A stretch of 64,000 bases of DNA, taken from contig NZ_JAMXMV010000017.1 in NCBI RefSeq assembly GCF_024055715.1, forward strand, positions 116,415 through 180,414, written 5' to 3'. The number at the start of each line of letters is the position of its first letter. The stretch's first letter is position 1. The DNA comes from Actinoallomurus soli (GTDB lineage: Bacteria > Actinomycetota > Actinomycetes > Streptosporangiales > Streptosporangiaceae). The notes beneath the pieces are model-generated. The model ran no database searches, was not told where the DNA came from, and was given only the letters and a program-made list of their open reading frames with translations. Shown one piece after another: positions 21,365 through 29,494 of this stretch. The translations under genes and the position numbers were made by a program.

Positions 21365-21823
21365 ATGGATCACCAGCGCCCGAAGATCGCCAAGGAGCTG
21401 ACGATCGGAGAGCTCTCCGAGCGCAGTGGCGTCGCCGCCTCGGCCCTGCGCTTCTACGAACGGCAGGGCCTCATCCACAGCCGCCGTACCAGCGGCAATC
21501 AGCGCCGGTACCACCGCACGACGCTGCGCCGGGTCGCCTTCATCCGCGCCGCGCAGAGCGTCGGCATGCCGCTCGACTGCGTCGGCCACGTCCTCAACAT
21601 GCTGCCGCCGGACGCCGAGCTCACCCGCGACTTCTGGGTCGGCGTCTCCGAGTACTGGCAGCAGGAGGTCAACGAGCGCATCGCGAAGATGGAGCGAATG
21701 CGGGACCGGTTCACCGAGTGCATCGGCTGCGGCTGCCTCTCCTTCGAGCAGTGCACGCTCGTCAACCCGGACGACGTGCTCGCCGAGCAGGGCCCGGGCC
21801 CCCGCCGCCTCCTGACCCCCTGA
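21365..21823 (+). CDS. soxR: SoxR-type MerR-family redox regulator
   Basis: A 152-residue regulator. The MerR helix-turn-helix is LTIGELSERSGVAASALRFYE (given in part) with GNQRRYHR wing. A coiled dimer helix and the C-terminal [2Fe-2S] ligand set CIGCGCLSFEQC (Cys119, Cys122, Cys124, Cys130), the exact CX2CXCX5C of SoxR, follow. The cluster is oxidised by redox-active compounds, which turns on target promoters by untwisting a long spacer. The ATG at 21365 has no ribosome site; a -10-like TAGGCT 7 nt upstream suggests a leaderless message. Divergent from the flavin reductase/MFS/patatin operon, its probable target. Confidence 0.9.
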   Translation: MDHQRPKIAKELTIGELSERSGVAASALRFYERQGLIHSRRTSGNQRRYHRTTLRRVAFIRAAQSVGMPLDCVGHVLNMLPPDAELTRDFWVGVSEYWQQEVNERIAKMERMRDRFTECIGCGCLSFEQCTLVNPDDVLAEQGPGPRRLLTP

Positions 21824-21942
21824 CCCGCGGCGTTCCCGGCGACCACGTGGACCGGAACCTGGCGACGAGAAGCGCTGCGGCGTGCCCTAACGTGTGACCG
21901 CCCTGTTCTGACTCACGTTGGCGAAACCCCAGGAGGCGGGCC

Positions 21943-22692
21943 GTGGCGGCACAGATTCCGCATGTCGAGTACGAGCGGCCCGGACGACGGCCCGTGGTGC
22001 TGGCCGTTCCGGGCACGTTGTGCGCGCCCGCGGTGTTCCGGCCGCTGGCGCAGCGCCTGGCCGGACAGGCCGATTTCGACGCGGTGTCCTGGATGACCGA
22101 CTCCGGTCCCTGGGACCTCGGCACGGTCGCCGACCGGCTCGCCGCACACATCACACGGCGGCACGGCACGCCGGTGATCGTCGTTGGGCATTCCACCGGC
22201 GGCGCCATCGCGCTGCGCCTGGCGGCCGGACACCCCGGGCTGGTGGCCGCCCTACTCCTTGTCGACACCGGCGCGCACATGCGCGGCCATGGCGACGTGG
22301 ACGCCATCGTGGCCTCGCTGACCACGGACTGGGGTCCGCAGCTGCACGCCAGGGTGCTGGACCGGTCATTCGCCACGCCACCCGACCCGGCCTTCCGCGA
22401 CGAACTGCTCGCCTACGCCGCCTTGGTCCCCGTCCAGGCCGCGCTGGACGCACTGCGCAGTCAGCGGGACCTGGATCTCACCCCGGCACTGCCCGAAATC
22501 GATTGTCCGGTCACCGTGCTGCACGGCCTGCACGATCCGACGAGAACGCCGGACCAGGCACGGGAACTGGCCGAGGCGATCCCGGGCGCGCGGCTGCGCC
22601 TGCTCGACACCGGACACACCCCGGTCTACGAGGACCCGGACGCGGTGGCCGTCGAACTGCTCAACCTGCTCGCGCGCCGCAAGGAAGCCTGA
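21943..22692 (+). CDS. Alpha/beta hydrolase
   Basis: A 249-residue alpha/beta hydrolase. The nucleophile elbow is VGHSTGGAIAL with Ser84, the acid is in VLHGLHDPTRTPDQA and the catalytic His in LDTGHTPVYEDP, giving a complete triad. VLAVPGTLCAPAVFRPLAQ is the oxyanion strand. The GTG at 21943 has a strong AGGAGG 7 nt upstream. There is no signal peptide. It resembles esterase/haloperoxidase-like hydrolases; the substrate is not predictable. It follows the soxR gene by 119 bp but has its own promoter region. Confidence 0.85.
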   Translation: MAAQIPHVEYERPGRRPVVLAVPGTLCAPAVFRPLAQRLAGQADFDAVSWMTDSGPWDLGTVADRLAAHITRRHGTPVIVVGHSTGGAIALRLAAGHPGLVAALLLVDTGAHMRGHGDVDAIVASLTTDWGPQLHARVLDRSFATPPDPAFRDELLAYAALVPVQAALDALRSQRDLDLTPALPEIDCPVTVLHGLHDPTRTPDQARELAEAIPGARLRLLDTGHTPVYEDPDAVAVELLNLLARRKEA

Positions 22693-22917
22693 CAACGGTT
22701 CCGTGCCCAGGAAACGGTCGAGGGCCCCGGTGCCTGCTCACCGTCGCTGGTGTACGGCCGTGGATTTCGGTTGTCTGAACGACGAAGACTCTCGGCGCTG
22801 AGCATGTCGAAACCACCGCGGCGGCGATACGGCGAGGCTGGCGGGCTGGGCGGCCGGCGGCGGCTCATGGCTGCGCGGGCCCAAGGCCCAGGCCACTACC
22901 ACGGCGACTGGGTTCAC
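22693..22917. other. 225-bp gap between convergent genes
   Basis: No supported gene and no clear long hairpin; only a short GGGCC/GGCCC pair near 22878. Confidence 0.3.
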
Positions 22918-24279
22918 CTACGTTGTTCGGCCGCCTCGTGGCGTTGTGTCAGCGACAAGTCGGCCGCTGGCCCCCCTGCCCCGTTCGATCCGCCAGCCTG
23001 CGGGCAGAATGTGGTTTCGCCCAACGTCAGTCATCCTGGCATCGGCCAATTCCGGGGGGTGATCAAAATGTGCCTTATCGAAATCAACGATCCCCCCGAA
23101 GGCTGCTCCCCGAAAGCAGGCGGCCTGACCGAAGACCGCTCGGCCGAAGTAAGCATCGCCGTTGAACTTGGTGCCGCGGTATCCCGTCCCGCCGACCAGC
23201 GTCTCTCCGATGAAGTAGGAGACGTCGGGCTGGGCCGCGGTTCTGAACCAGGCGCCTTCTTTGAAGGTCGCACCTATGAATGAAACGCTGCTGCCATTGA
23301 AAATTGCGCCGCCGAAGAAAGCGGAGTTGAAGGACGCTCCACCGAAAAATGCGCCATCGGCGAAGGTCGCCTCTTCAAACTGGCCGCCCGTGCCGAAGGT
23401 AGAGTCGCCGAAGAAGGCGCGGTTGGTGAAGGTGGCGCGTGTGAAGTCAGCGTAACCGGCGAAGACCGCCTTGGTGAAATCGGTGCTGCCCACGAAGTTG
23501 GTGCGGGTGAAGTCGGCGCTGGTCAGCGCACAGTTTCGAAGGCTGAAGGTGATGAGGGTAGCGCCGACGAGGTCCAAGGCCAGCCCCGCCCAGTGAACCT
23601 CGGCGTTAGAGTTCAAATGGGTACGCAGGATGCGCTGCGCGGCAAGGCGAACCTCGCGTTCTTCGGCTGCGGTGTGTCCAGTCGACGAGGCTTCCAATTC
23701 GGCGCGGTACCTGCCGATCCCCAGCAAGCCCCAGGCCGAATGACGCTGCTTATCCGGCCGGTCGACTGAATCATGAGGAGTGTAGGGCATCCGTAGATAG
23801 GCGCAGATTATATTGACGATGGTCTGTCGGTGAGAGGAGTTGTCGTTGGCGAGCCGTTCGAGCGTGTACAAGGCGGTGAGGCGGACGGGCGCCTTGTCGG
23901 AGCCCAGTTGCTCGGCGGCGGCGTTGTACAACTCCGTGATCCGGCGTTCGGCCGCATCGCGATCGGCCAACGCGGCCGCGACCTCCTGATGACGCTGCCG
24001 ACGGAACGCCAGCATCAGCCCGGCTGCCGCGCCGGCGCCGCCGCCGGCGGCCAGGCCGGTCCTGACCGCATCGACCTTGACCTTCGCCCGCTCCGTCCCT
24101 GCCGGCACCTCGGCCGCCACTTCGAGCAGCAAGGCGGTGGTCACCCAGATCGCCGCTCCGACAGCCGCCGCGGCGGCCAGAATCCAAAAGCCGGCCGCAA
24201 GCGGTCGTATGCGTAGGCGTCTCAAGGCCTGATTGCCTGATCGCGGAACAACCCGGCGTCGTCGAATCGGTGTCAGCAC
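22918..24279 (-). CDS. Pentapeptide-repeat membrane protein
   Basis: A 453-residue protein; start GTG 24279 with only a weak ribosome site. Two hydrophobic segments lie at about residues 28-55 and 78-96 with a charged loop between. They are followed by a cytosolic helical segment (EVAAALADRDAAERRITELY, ALYTLERLANDNSSHR) and, from about residue 245 to 430, pentapeptide repeats of A(D/N)FTxxxF type, such as TSADFTRTNFVGSTDFTKAV and NRAFFGDSTF. The repeats form a right-handed quadrilateral helix. This architecture recurs in actinomycetes and its role is unknown. The GC content is visibly below that of neighbours, especially in the repeat part. It converges on the hydrolase gene. Confidence 0.8.
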   Translation of the reverse strand: MLTPIRRRRVVPRSGNQALRRLRIRPLAAGFWILAAAAAVGAAIWVTTALLLEVAAEVPAGTERAKVKVDAVRTGLAAGGGAGAAAGLMLAFRRQRHQEVAAALADRDAAERRITELYNAAAEQLGSDKAPVRLTALYTLERLANDNSSHRQTIVNIICAYLRMPYTPHDSVDRPDKQRHSAWGLLGIGRYRAELEASSTGHTAAEEREVRLAAQRILRTHLNSNAEVHWAGLALDLVGATLITFSLRNCALTSADFTRTNFVGSTDFTKAVFAGYADFTRATFTNRAFFGDSTFGTGGQFEEATFADGAFFGGASFNSAFFGGAIFNGSSVSFIGATFKEGAWFRTAAQPDVSYFIGETLVGGTGYRGTKFNGDAYFGRAVFGQAACFRGAAFGGIVDFDKAHFDHPPELADARMTDVGRNHILPAGWRIERGRGASGRLVADTTPRGGRTT

Positions 24280-24444
24280 CAGTCACCACCATGCATCGCG
24301 GCAGTACCGTGAAGACCATCTCAGATCAGACGATTCACCCCGACAAGGCGTTCGAACCTGTCGCCTCTGGCGATCTCCGTCGCAGTCCAGAGAGAGCGTT
24401 CCGCCGGTTGGATGTCGTCGGTGGGCGGTTGCGTCGATCGGCCG

Positions 24445-25395
24445 TCATCGTGGCGTGGCCTGGAACGCTCGGCGGTAGGCGCCGGGCGTCGTGCCCAGGA
24501 CGTTCAGGAAACGCCTGCGGAGGTTGGTTGCCGAGGAGAGACCGACGCGGCGGGCAATGGCGTCCAGCGGGAGATCGGTGGACTCAAGGAGGTCCTGGGC
24601 TCTGGCGACGCGCTGGGCGAGCAGCCACTGCCCTGGGCTCGTGCCGAGCTGTTCGACGAACCGCCGGGTGAGGGTACGCGCTGAGACGCCCGTATGCGCG
24701 GCCATGGTCTCGACGGTCATCGTTTCGCTCAGTCTTTCGGCGATCCACTCCAACAGCGGCGCGAGGGTGTCGTCGATCTGGGTGGGATGTGGCGGTGCCG
24801 AGTACTGCAACTGGCCGCCCTCGCGATGGGGCGGCATGACCATGGTTCGCGCGATGTGGGCGGCGTACCGGGCGCCCTGGTCCCGGCGTACGAGGTGTAT
24901 GCACAGGTCGAAGCCCGCCCCGGCGCCCGCGCTGGTGGCGACGTCACCGTGGTCCACGTACAGTACGTCCGAGTCGACCTGGATGTTCGGGAAGCGCGCG
25001 GCGAGCTCGTCGGCCTGCGCCCAGTGCGTGGTCGCCCGTCGTCCGTCCAGCAGTCCGGCGTGCGCGAGCGCGAAGGCGCCGGAGCAGATGCTGACCACCC
25101 GCGCGCCACGGGAGTGCGCGCGGCGGAGCGCCCGGAGGACCGCAGGTGAGGGTGGCTTGTCGATGGGCAGCCAGCCCGGGATGATCACGGTGTCCGCCCG
25201 GTCGAGCGCGTCCAAGCCGTCGGTGACGAGCATGTCGTACGCCGCGAGCGTCGCCACCGGGCCGGGACGTTCCGTGCACACGCTGAAGGCGTACCGCGCC
25301 GGAAGTACCGGCCGCTCGATCCCGAAGACCTGCGCCGCGCAGGCGAGTTCGAAGGTCGATTGCGGTGGGCGGACGAGTGCCGTTACGCGATGCAT
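24445..25395 (-). CDS. GlxA-type regulator: DJ-1/PfpI domain plus AraC DNA-binding domain
   Basis: A 316-residue regulator. The N-terminal DJ-1/PfpI-like domain (about 1-165) has the elbow VVSICSGAFALAHAGLLDGR, retaining Cys. The C-terminal AraC/XylS domain (about 215-312) has two helix-turn-helices, MTVETMAAHTGVSARTLTRRF and LDAIARRVGLSSATNLRRRF (given in part). Start ATG 25395 is picked from the domain boundary and from TACTTT 6 nt upstream, which suggests a leaderless message. It is divergent from a small cupin gene 71 bp away, its most likely target. Members usually control metabolite catabolism or stress genes. Confidence 0.85.
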   Translation of the reverse strand: MHRVTALVRPPQSTFELACAAQVFGIERPVLPARYAFSVCTERPGPVATLAAYDMLVTDGLDALDRADTVIIPGWLPIDKPPSPAVLRALRRAHSRGARVVSICSGAFALAHAGLLDGRRATTHWAQADELAARFPNIQVDSDVLYVDHGDVATSAGAGAGFDLCIHLVRRDQGARYAAHIARTMVMPPHREGGQLQYSAPPHPTQIDDTLAPLLEWIAERLSETMTVETMAAHTGVSARTLTRRFVEQLGTSPGQWLLAQRVARAQDLLESTDLPLDAIARRVGLSSATNLRRRFLNVLGTTPGAYRRAFQATPR

Positions 25396-25466
25396 GGCGG
25401 AAAAGTACCGCTCCACGTCTTTCCTGACACTCGGCGCGGTGGTGGTCGCCCCGCCAGGCTGGCCCC

Positions 25467-25799
25467 ATGACGACAGAACAGAGCACCGCTGCCTACGTGT
25501 GGTCCAACGTCCAGGACGCACCGGTCCGTGAACTCTTTCCGGGCATCCGTCTGCGCCCGCTGTGGAAAGGGGGCAATGGTGCGGGGGCCTACGTGCTGGA
25601 GATGGACGCGAACACCTGCTGGCAGGGGATCGACGTCCACGAACCAGGTCCCGAGGAGGTCTTCGTCGTCTCCGGCATCTTCAACGACGGCGAGCGCGAC
25701 TACCCGGCAGGCTCTTTCATCCACGCTCCGGCAGGCTCCTCACACGTCCCCCAGACGGCGACGGGCTGCACGCTTTTCCTGTTCTACCCGGAAGGCTAA
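25467..25799 (+). CDS. Small cupin-domain protein (ChrR-like cupin)
   Basis: A 110-residue single cupin. Motif 1 is approximated by GIDVHEPGPEEVFVVSGIFND (given in part) and motif 2 by YPAGSFIHAPAGSSHVPQT, with the metal-type His and Glu residues present (H, E, E, H). It resembles the cupin half of ChrR anti-sigma factors and acetylacetone-dioxygenase-like proteins. No signal peptide. The last 60 bp overlap the convergent truncated XRE gene. Divergent from the GlxA-type regulator, suggesting a regulated enzyme for a small substrate. Confidence 0.75.
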   Translation: MTTEQSTAAYVWSNVQDAPVRELFPGIRLRPLWKGGNGAGAYVLEMDANTCWQGIDVHEPGPEEVFVVSGIFNDGERDYPAGSFIHAPAGSSHVPQTATGCTLFLFYPEG

Positions 25800-26246
25800 C
25801 GAGCCGTCCCCTCTGAGCCTTCGCGCCGCCATACCGCCTGCCGGTGGACTCCGATCGCTGCTGGCCAGCAGCAGGGCCCGCGCGTAATCCTCGGTCTGAA
25901 ACGGCGCTGGAATGATCTGGCCTTGGTAGATCCGGATCACCCCGGCGATGGCCTCGTATCCGATGACCGACTGAGCCCAGTCGGGATTGTGGCCTTTCTG
26001 GGCGTACCAGAGGAGCAGTTCGAAGAGGCCGCCGGTCTGGAAGTGGCAGTCGAGGATCTTCGCCTGTCTCTCGTCGATCTTTCTCCGGCCGGCTTCGACG
26101 TTGGAGACGGTCGATGGTGCGGCGGTGGCGATCTTTCCCCACTGCACCAGCGAGAGGCCGTTCTTCTCGCGCTCCCATCGGAGCAGGTAGGCCAGCATGT
26201 GCCAGAGAGACGTCCTTGGGTTGAGCGGAGCGCGTACGGCCGTCAT
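25740..26246 (-). pseudogene. Truncated XRE-family regulator, DUF5753 domain lost
   Basis: 168 codons. The N-terminal helix-turn-helix (about residues 15-75) reads LRWEREKNGLSLVQWGKIATAAPSTVSNVEAGRRKID (in part). It is followed by the start of a DUF5753 region, YEAIAGVIRIYQGQIIPAPFQTEDYARALL, after which the typical ~180-residue DUF5753 fold is missing and about 35 basic residues run into the convergent cupin gene. Full-length relatives are about 280 residues. It was probably cut by a deletion near 25880. A GGGAGAG ribosome site still precedes ATG 26246, so a short DNA-binding protein may be made. Confidence 0.55.
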
Positions 26247-26360
26247 TGACTCTCCCGTTGTGTCCGGCGTGAGCGGCTATTACGGAGAGTGGATCCTCTG
26301 AGACGCAGCGCAGCGGAATCCCGAAAACTCGCCTAGACGGGCACTCCGGCCCCATACCGT

Positions 26361-26403
26361 GACCGCTCTAGACCGCTCTAGACCGCTCTAGACCGCTCTA
26401 GAC
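26361..26403. repeat. Four tandem 10-bp repeats GACCGCTCTA
   Basis: GACCGCTCTA occurs four times without interruption (26361-26400) and then GAC. Each junction forms TCTAGA, so the array holds four TCTAGA palindromes spaced 10 bp, one helical turn. It lies 115 bp upstream of the truncated XRE gene and 15 bp past the end of the XRE-cupin gene. Confidence 0.85.
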
Positions 26404-26417
26404 GACTCGCCGGTTCC

Positions 26418-27014
26418 TCACCCGGCCGCGCCGCGTTTCGGGGCCGCGCGGACGTGCGCGCGTTCGCCCTGTTTCCCGATAAGGCTCAGGAACTCGACCG
26501 GGCCGGCGCTGGTGGCCCCGAACCAGTGCGGGATGCGTGTGTCGAACTCCGCGGCCTCCCCGGGCCTGAGGAGGAGGTCGTGCTCCCCGAGGACGAGACG
26601 CAGCGTTCCGTTGAGGACGTAGGCCCAGTCGTAACCCTCGTGGGTGCGCAGCTCGGGCTCGGCGTCGTCGCTTCCGGCCGGCAGGACGAACTTGTACGCC
26701 TGAATCCCTCCGGGCCTGCGGGTCAGCGGCAGGATGACCACGCCGTCGCCGCAGGAGATGGGACGCAGGTTGACGCGGGGATCGCCGGTCGGTGGCGCGT
26801 CGACGAGCTCGTCCAGCGTGACCCCGTACGCGCGGGCGAGCGGCAGCAGCTGCTCGAGCGTGGGGCGCCGCAGCCCCGCCTCCAGCCGGGACAGGGTGCT
26901 GGTGGAGATGCCGGTCTCCGCCGCGAGATCGGCGAGCGTGACGCCCTGGTGCAGCCGGAGGTGCTTCAACCTCGGTCCCACGGCGTCGAGAGTGCGCTCG
27001 AAGGCTTCGTCCAT
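26418..27014 (-). CDS. XRE-family regulator with C-terminal cupin
   Basis: A 198-residue regulator. The XRE helix-turn-helix (about residues 17-70) contains LADLAAETGISTSTLSRLEAG, and the cupin sensor domain (about 110-185) contains HEGYDWAYVLNGTLRLVLGE and PGEAAEFDTRIPHWFGA. This architecture is common for repressors of efflux or amine-metabolism genes. ATG 27014 follows a GGGGGG stretch. It is divergent from a methyltransferase/MFS pair (87-bp gap) and likely controls them. Confidence 0.85.
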   Translation of the reverse strand: MDEAFERTLDAVGPRLKHLRLHQGVTLADLAAETGISTSTLSRLEAGLRRPTLEQLLPLARAYGVTLDELVDAPPTGDPRVNLRPISCGDGVVILPLTRRPGGIQAYKFVLPAGSDDAEPELRTHEGYDWAYVLNGTLRLVLGEHDLLLRPGEAAEFDTRIPHWFGATSAGPVEFLSLIGKQGERAHVRAAPKRGAAG

Positions 27015-27100
27015 CCCCCCAGTTTGCCATTCGGCAACAACGTTTGCGGATTTGCGGCGTTCGTCTGCACCATGACCAGCGCGAACAAGGAGGACGATCT

Positions 27101-27736
27101 ATGACGTACGACTTCGACAAGGACTTCTGGGAGCGGCACTGGCAGCAGGGGCGCGTCGAGGGACCGGGGACCATGGGCGGCAACCCGCCGAACCCGTACC
27201 TCGCGCGTGAGACCGGCGGCCTGACACCGGGCACGGCACTGGACGCGGGCTGCGGCGGCGGCGCCGAGGCGATCTGGCTCGCCTCTCACGGCTGGCACGT
27301 CACTGCGGCCGACATCTCGGCCGAGGCCCTCGCCCGCGCCGCCGAACGCGCGACGGCGAGCGGGGCCACCGAGCGCCTGCGGTGGGTCGAGGCCGATCTG
27401 AGCGTCTGGCGCCCCGACGCGCCGTACGACCTGGTCATGACCCACTACGCCCACCCGGCGATGCCGCAGCTGGAGTTCTACGACCGCATCGCCGCATGGG
27501 TGGCTCCCGGCGGCACGCTGCTCATCGTGGGGCACCGGCACGGCCCGGGCTCCACCGGCCACGGGCACCACCCGCCCGCCGAGGCGTCGGTCACCGCCGC
27601 GGCCATCACCGCGCGCCTGGACGGCGAGACGTGGGAGATCGTCACCGCCGAAGAGCCCTCCCGCACGCTCACCGGCCCCGAGGGCCGGGCGGTCCACCTC
27701 GACGACGTCGTCGTACGCGCCACCCGGCGCCGCTGA
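27101..27736 (+). CDS. Class I SAM-dependent methyltransferase
   Basis: A 211-residue methyltransferase. Motif I is ALDAGCGGGAEAIWLA (about residues 46-61), motif II VTAADIS with acidic D, and motif post-II RWVEADLSVW. It resembles small-molecule methyltransferases linked to efflux genes. ATG 27101 has an excellent AAGGAGG 7 nt upstream; an upstream ATG at 27072 is out of that context. It is followed 71 bp later by an MFS pump, with a hairpin in between. Confidence 0.85.
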   Translation: MTYDFDKDFWERHWQQGRVEGPGTMGGNPPNPYLARETGGLTPGTALDAGCGGGAEAIWLASHGWHVTAADISAEALARAAERATASGATERLRWVEADLSVWRPDAPYDLVMTHYAHPAMPQLEFYDRIAAWVAPGGTLLIVGHRHGPGSTGHGHHPPAEASVTAAAITARLDGETWEIVTAEEPSRTLTGPEGRAVHLDDVVVRATRRR

Positions 27737-27749
27737 ATCCACGATCCGA

Positions 27750-27778
27750 CGGCGCCGGGGCACGCTGATCCGGCGCCG
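27750..27778 (+). terminator. Hairpin between methyltransferase and MFS genes
   Basis: Perfect 9-bp stem CGGCGCCGG/CCGGCGCCG with an 11-nt loop, 14 nt after the methyltransferase stop. It may attenuate readthrough into the MFS gene. Confidence 0.5.
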
Positions 27779-27807
27779 ACACCCCCTGCCCGCGTGAGAG
27801 GAATGCC

Positions 27808-29400
27808 ATGAGTACGAGCCCGTCCACGGACGCGAGAGTCCCCGACCCGGTCATCCACGATGCGCGACGACGCCGGACGGTCCTGGTCGCGGTCTGTGTC
27901 GCGCTGATGGCGGTCATCGCCTCGGTGTCCGGGCTGAACGTCGCGCAGCCGGAGCTCACCGCCGCGTTCGGCGCCTCCCAGTCCGAGGTCCTGTGGTTCA
28001 TCAACATCTACGCGATCAGTCTGGGCGCGTCGCTCCTGCCGCTCGGCGCGCTGGGCGACCGGTGGGGTCGCAGACCGGTGCTGCTCGCGGGCCTGGTCGT
28101 CTTCGGAGCGGCGAGTGCGGCGGCCGGCCTCGCCCCGTCCTCCGGGGTCATGCTCGCCGCGCGCTTCCTGAGCGGGGTGGGGGCGGCGATGATCATGCCG
28201 GTCACCCTCGCCGTCATCACCTCGACCTTTCCGGAGGAGGAGCGCTCCAAGGCGATCGGCGTGTGGACCGGCGTCGCCGGCGGAGGAGGCATCCTGGGGA
28301 TGTACCTGTCGGCGGTCCTGGTCGACGTGGCGAGCTGGCGGTGGTTGTTCGTCCTGCCGGTCGTGCTCGTCGTCGTCGCGGTCGTCATGACCCTGCGTTC
28401 CGTCCCGAACTCCCGGGAGGCGTCGGGGCACGCGTTCGACACGGTCGGGTCGCTGGCATCCGTCGTCGCGGTGGTGGGGCTCGTCCTCTTCCTCCACGAA
28501 GGTCCCGAACGCGGCTGGACCGCGCCCGCGACGCTGCTGAGCCTCCTCGTCGGTGTCCTCGCCGCCACCGGATTCGTGGCATGGGAGCTGCGCCGGCCGG
28601 CTCCGCTCCTCGATGTCCGCCTGTTCCGCGAGCGAGGTCTCGCGAGTGGATCCGTGTCGCTTCTGACGGTCTTCGGCGTGCAGGCGGGGATCTTCGTGGT
28701 CCTGTTCCCGTACTTCCAGGCGGTGCTCGGCTGGTCCGGCCTGCGCTCCACCCTGGCGCTGATGCCGATGGCGCTGCTGATGATGGTCGCCTCCGGCCTC
28801 GCCCCCAGGGTGGCCGTGCGCCTCGGCAGTCGCTCGACGATGGCCGCGGGGATCCTCCTGAGCGGCGCCGGGCTGGTCCTCATGGCGACCTTCGTCTCCG
28901 TCGACGGCGGCTACCTGTCGATCCTCCCCGGCATGCTCGCCATGGGACTCGGCATGGGCCTGACGATGACGCCCTCCACCGAGGCCATCACCAGCGCCCT
29001 GCCGCGTGAGCGGCAAGGCGTCGCGTCCGCGCTCAACGACGTCACCCGGGAGTTCGGCACCGCACTCGGTGTCGCGCTGCTCGGAGCGGTCCTGACCGCC
29101 GGCTACCGCGGCGCCATCGACACCCGGCTGCACGGAGTGCCGGACGACGCCGCCGCCACCGCCCGCGAAGGGGTCGTCAAGGCCCTCACGGCCGCCGGCA
29201 AGGCCGGTCCCCAGGCGCAGGCGCTGGCCCGAGCCGCCAAGGAGTCCTTCGTCGACGGCTGGCAGCGGGCCATGTGGGCCGGCGCGGCGGTCATGGGGGT
29301 CCTCTTCGTCTACGTTCTCCTGCGCGGTCCGCGGCAACGGCCCGAGGGTTCCGGCGGCGGCAGCCGTGAGCCGGACGACGCGCTCATCGACGCTCACTGA
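27808..29400 (+). CDS. MFS transporter, DHA2 type
   Basis: A 530-residue exporter with about 14 helices. TM1/2 region contains SGLNVAQPELTAAFGASQSE, motif A is GALGDRWGRRPVLL, and motif C-like GVAGGGGILGMYLSAVLVD lies in TM5. The ATG follows GAGAGGAATGCC. Together with the methyltransferase and divergent XRE-cupin regulator it forms a self-contained resistance-like locus: modify, export, sense. The substrate is unknown. Confidence 0.9.
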   Translation: MSTSPSTDARVPDPVIHDARRRRTVLVAVCVALMAVIASVSGLNVAQPELTAAFGASQSEVLWFINIYAISLGASLLPLGALGDRWGRRPVLLAGLVVFGAASAAAGLAPSSGVMLAARFLSGVGAAMIMPVTLAVITSTFPEEERSKAIGVWTGVAGGGGILGMYLSAVLVDVASWRWLFVLPVVLVVVAVVMTLRSVPNSREASGHAFDTVGSLASVVAVVGLVLFLHEGPERGWTAPATLLSLLVGVLAATGFVAWELRRPAPLLDVRLFRERGLASGSVSLLTVFGVQAGIFVVLFPYFQAVLGWSGLRSTLALMPMALLMMVASGLAPRVAVRLGSRSTMAAGILLSGAGLVLMATFVSVDGGYLSILPGMLAMGLGMGLTMTPSTEAITSALPRERQGVASALNDVTREFGTALGVALLGAVLTAGYRGAIDTRLHGVPDDAAATAREGVVKALTAAGKAGPQAQALARAAKESFVDGWQRAMWAGAAVMGVLFVYVLLRGPRQRPEGSGGGSREPDDALIDAH

Positions 29401-29419
29401 CGCGCCGAAGCCCCGTTGT

Positions 29420-29454
29420 CCGACGAACGCCCGGTGCCGCCCGGGCCTCGTCGG
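29420..29454. terminator. Bipartite hairpin between convergent genes
   Basis: Outer stem CCGACGA/TCGTCGG encloses an inner stem GCCCGG/CCGGGC with loop TGCCGC. It lies between the MFS stop (29400) and SDR stop (29495), so it probably serves both strands. Confidence 0.65.
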
Positions 29455-29494
29455 CCACGGGCACCGTCCTCCCGCCGAGGCGGACCCTGACGGT

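Noticed and set aside
26361..26403. CRISPR-like or transposon end repeats
   Set aside because: Ten-base tandem units without spacers or matching partner; operator array is more likely.
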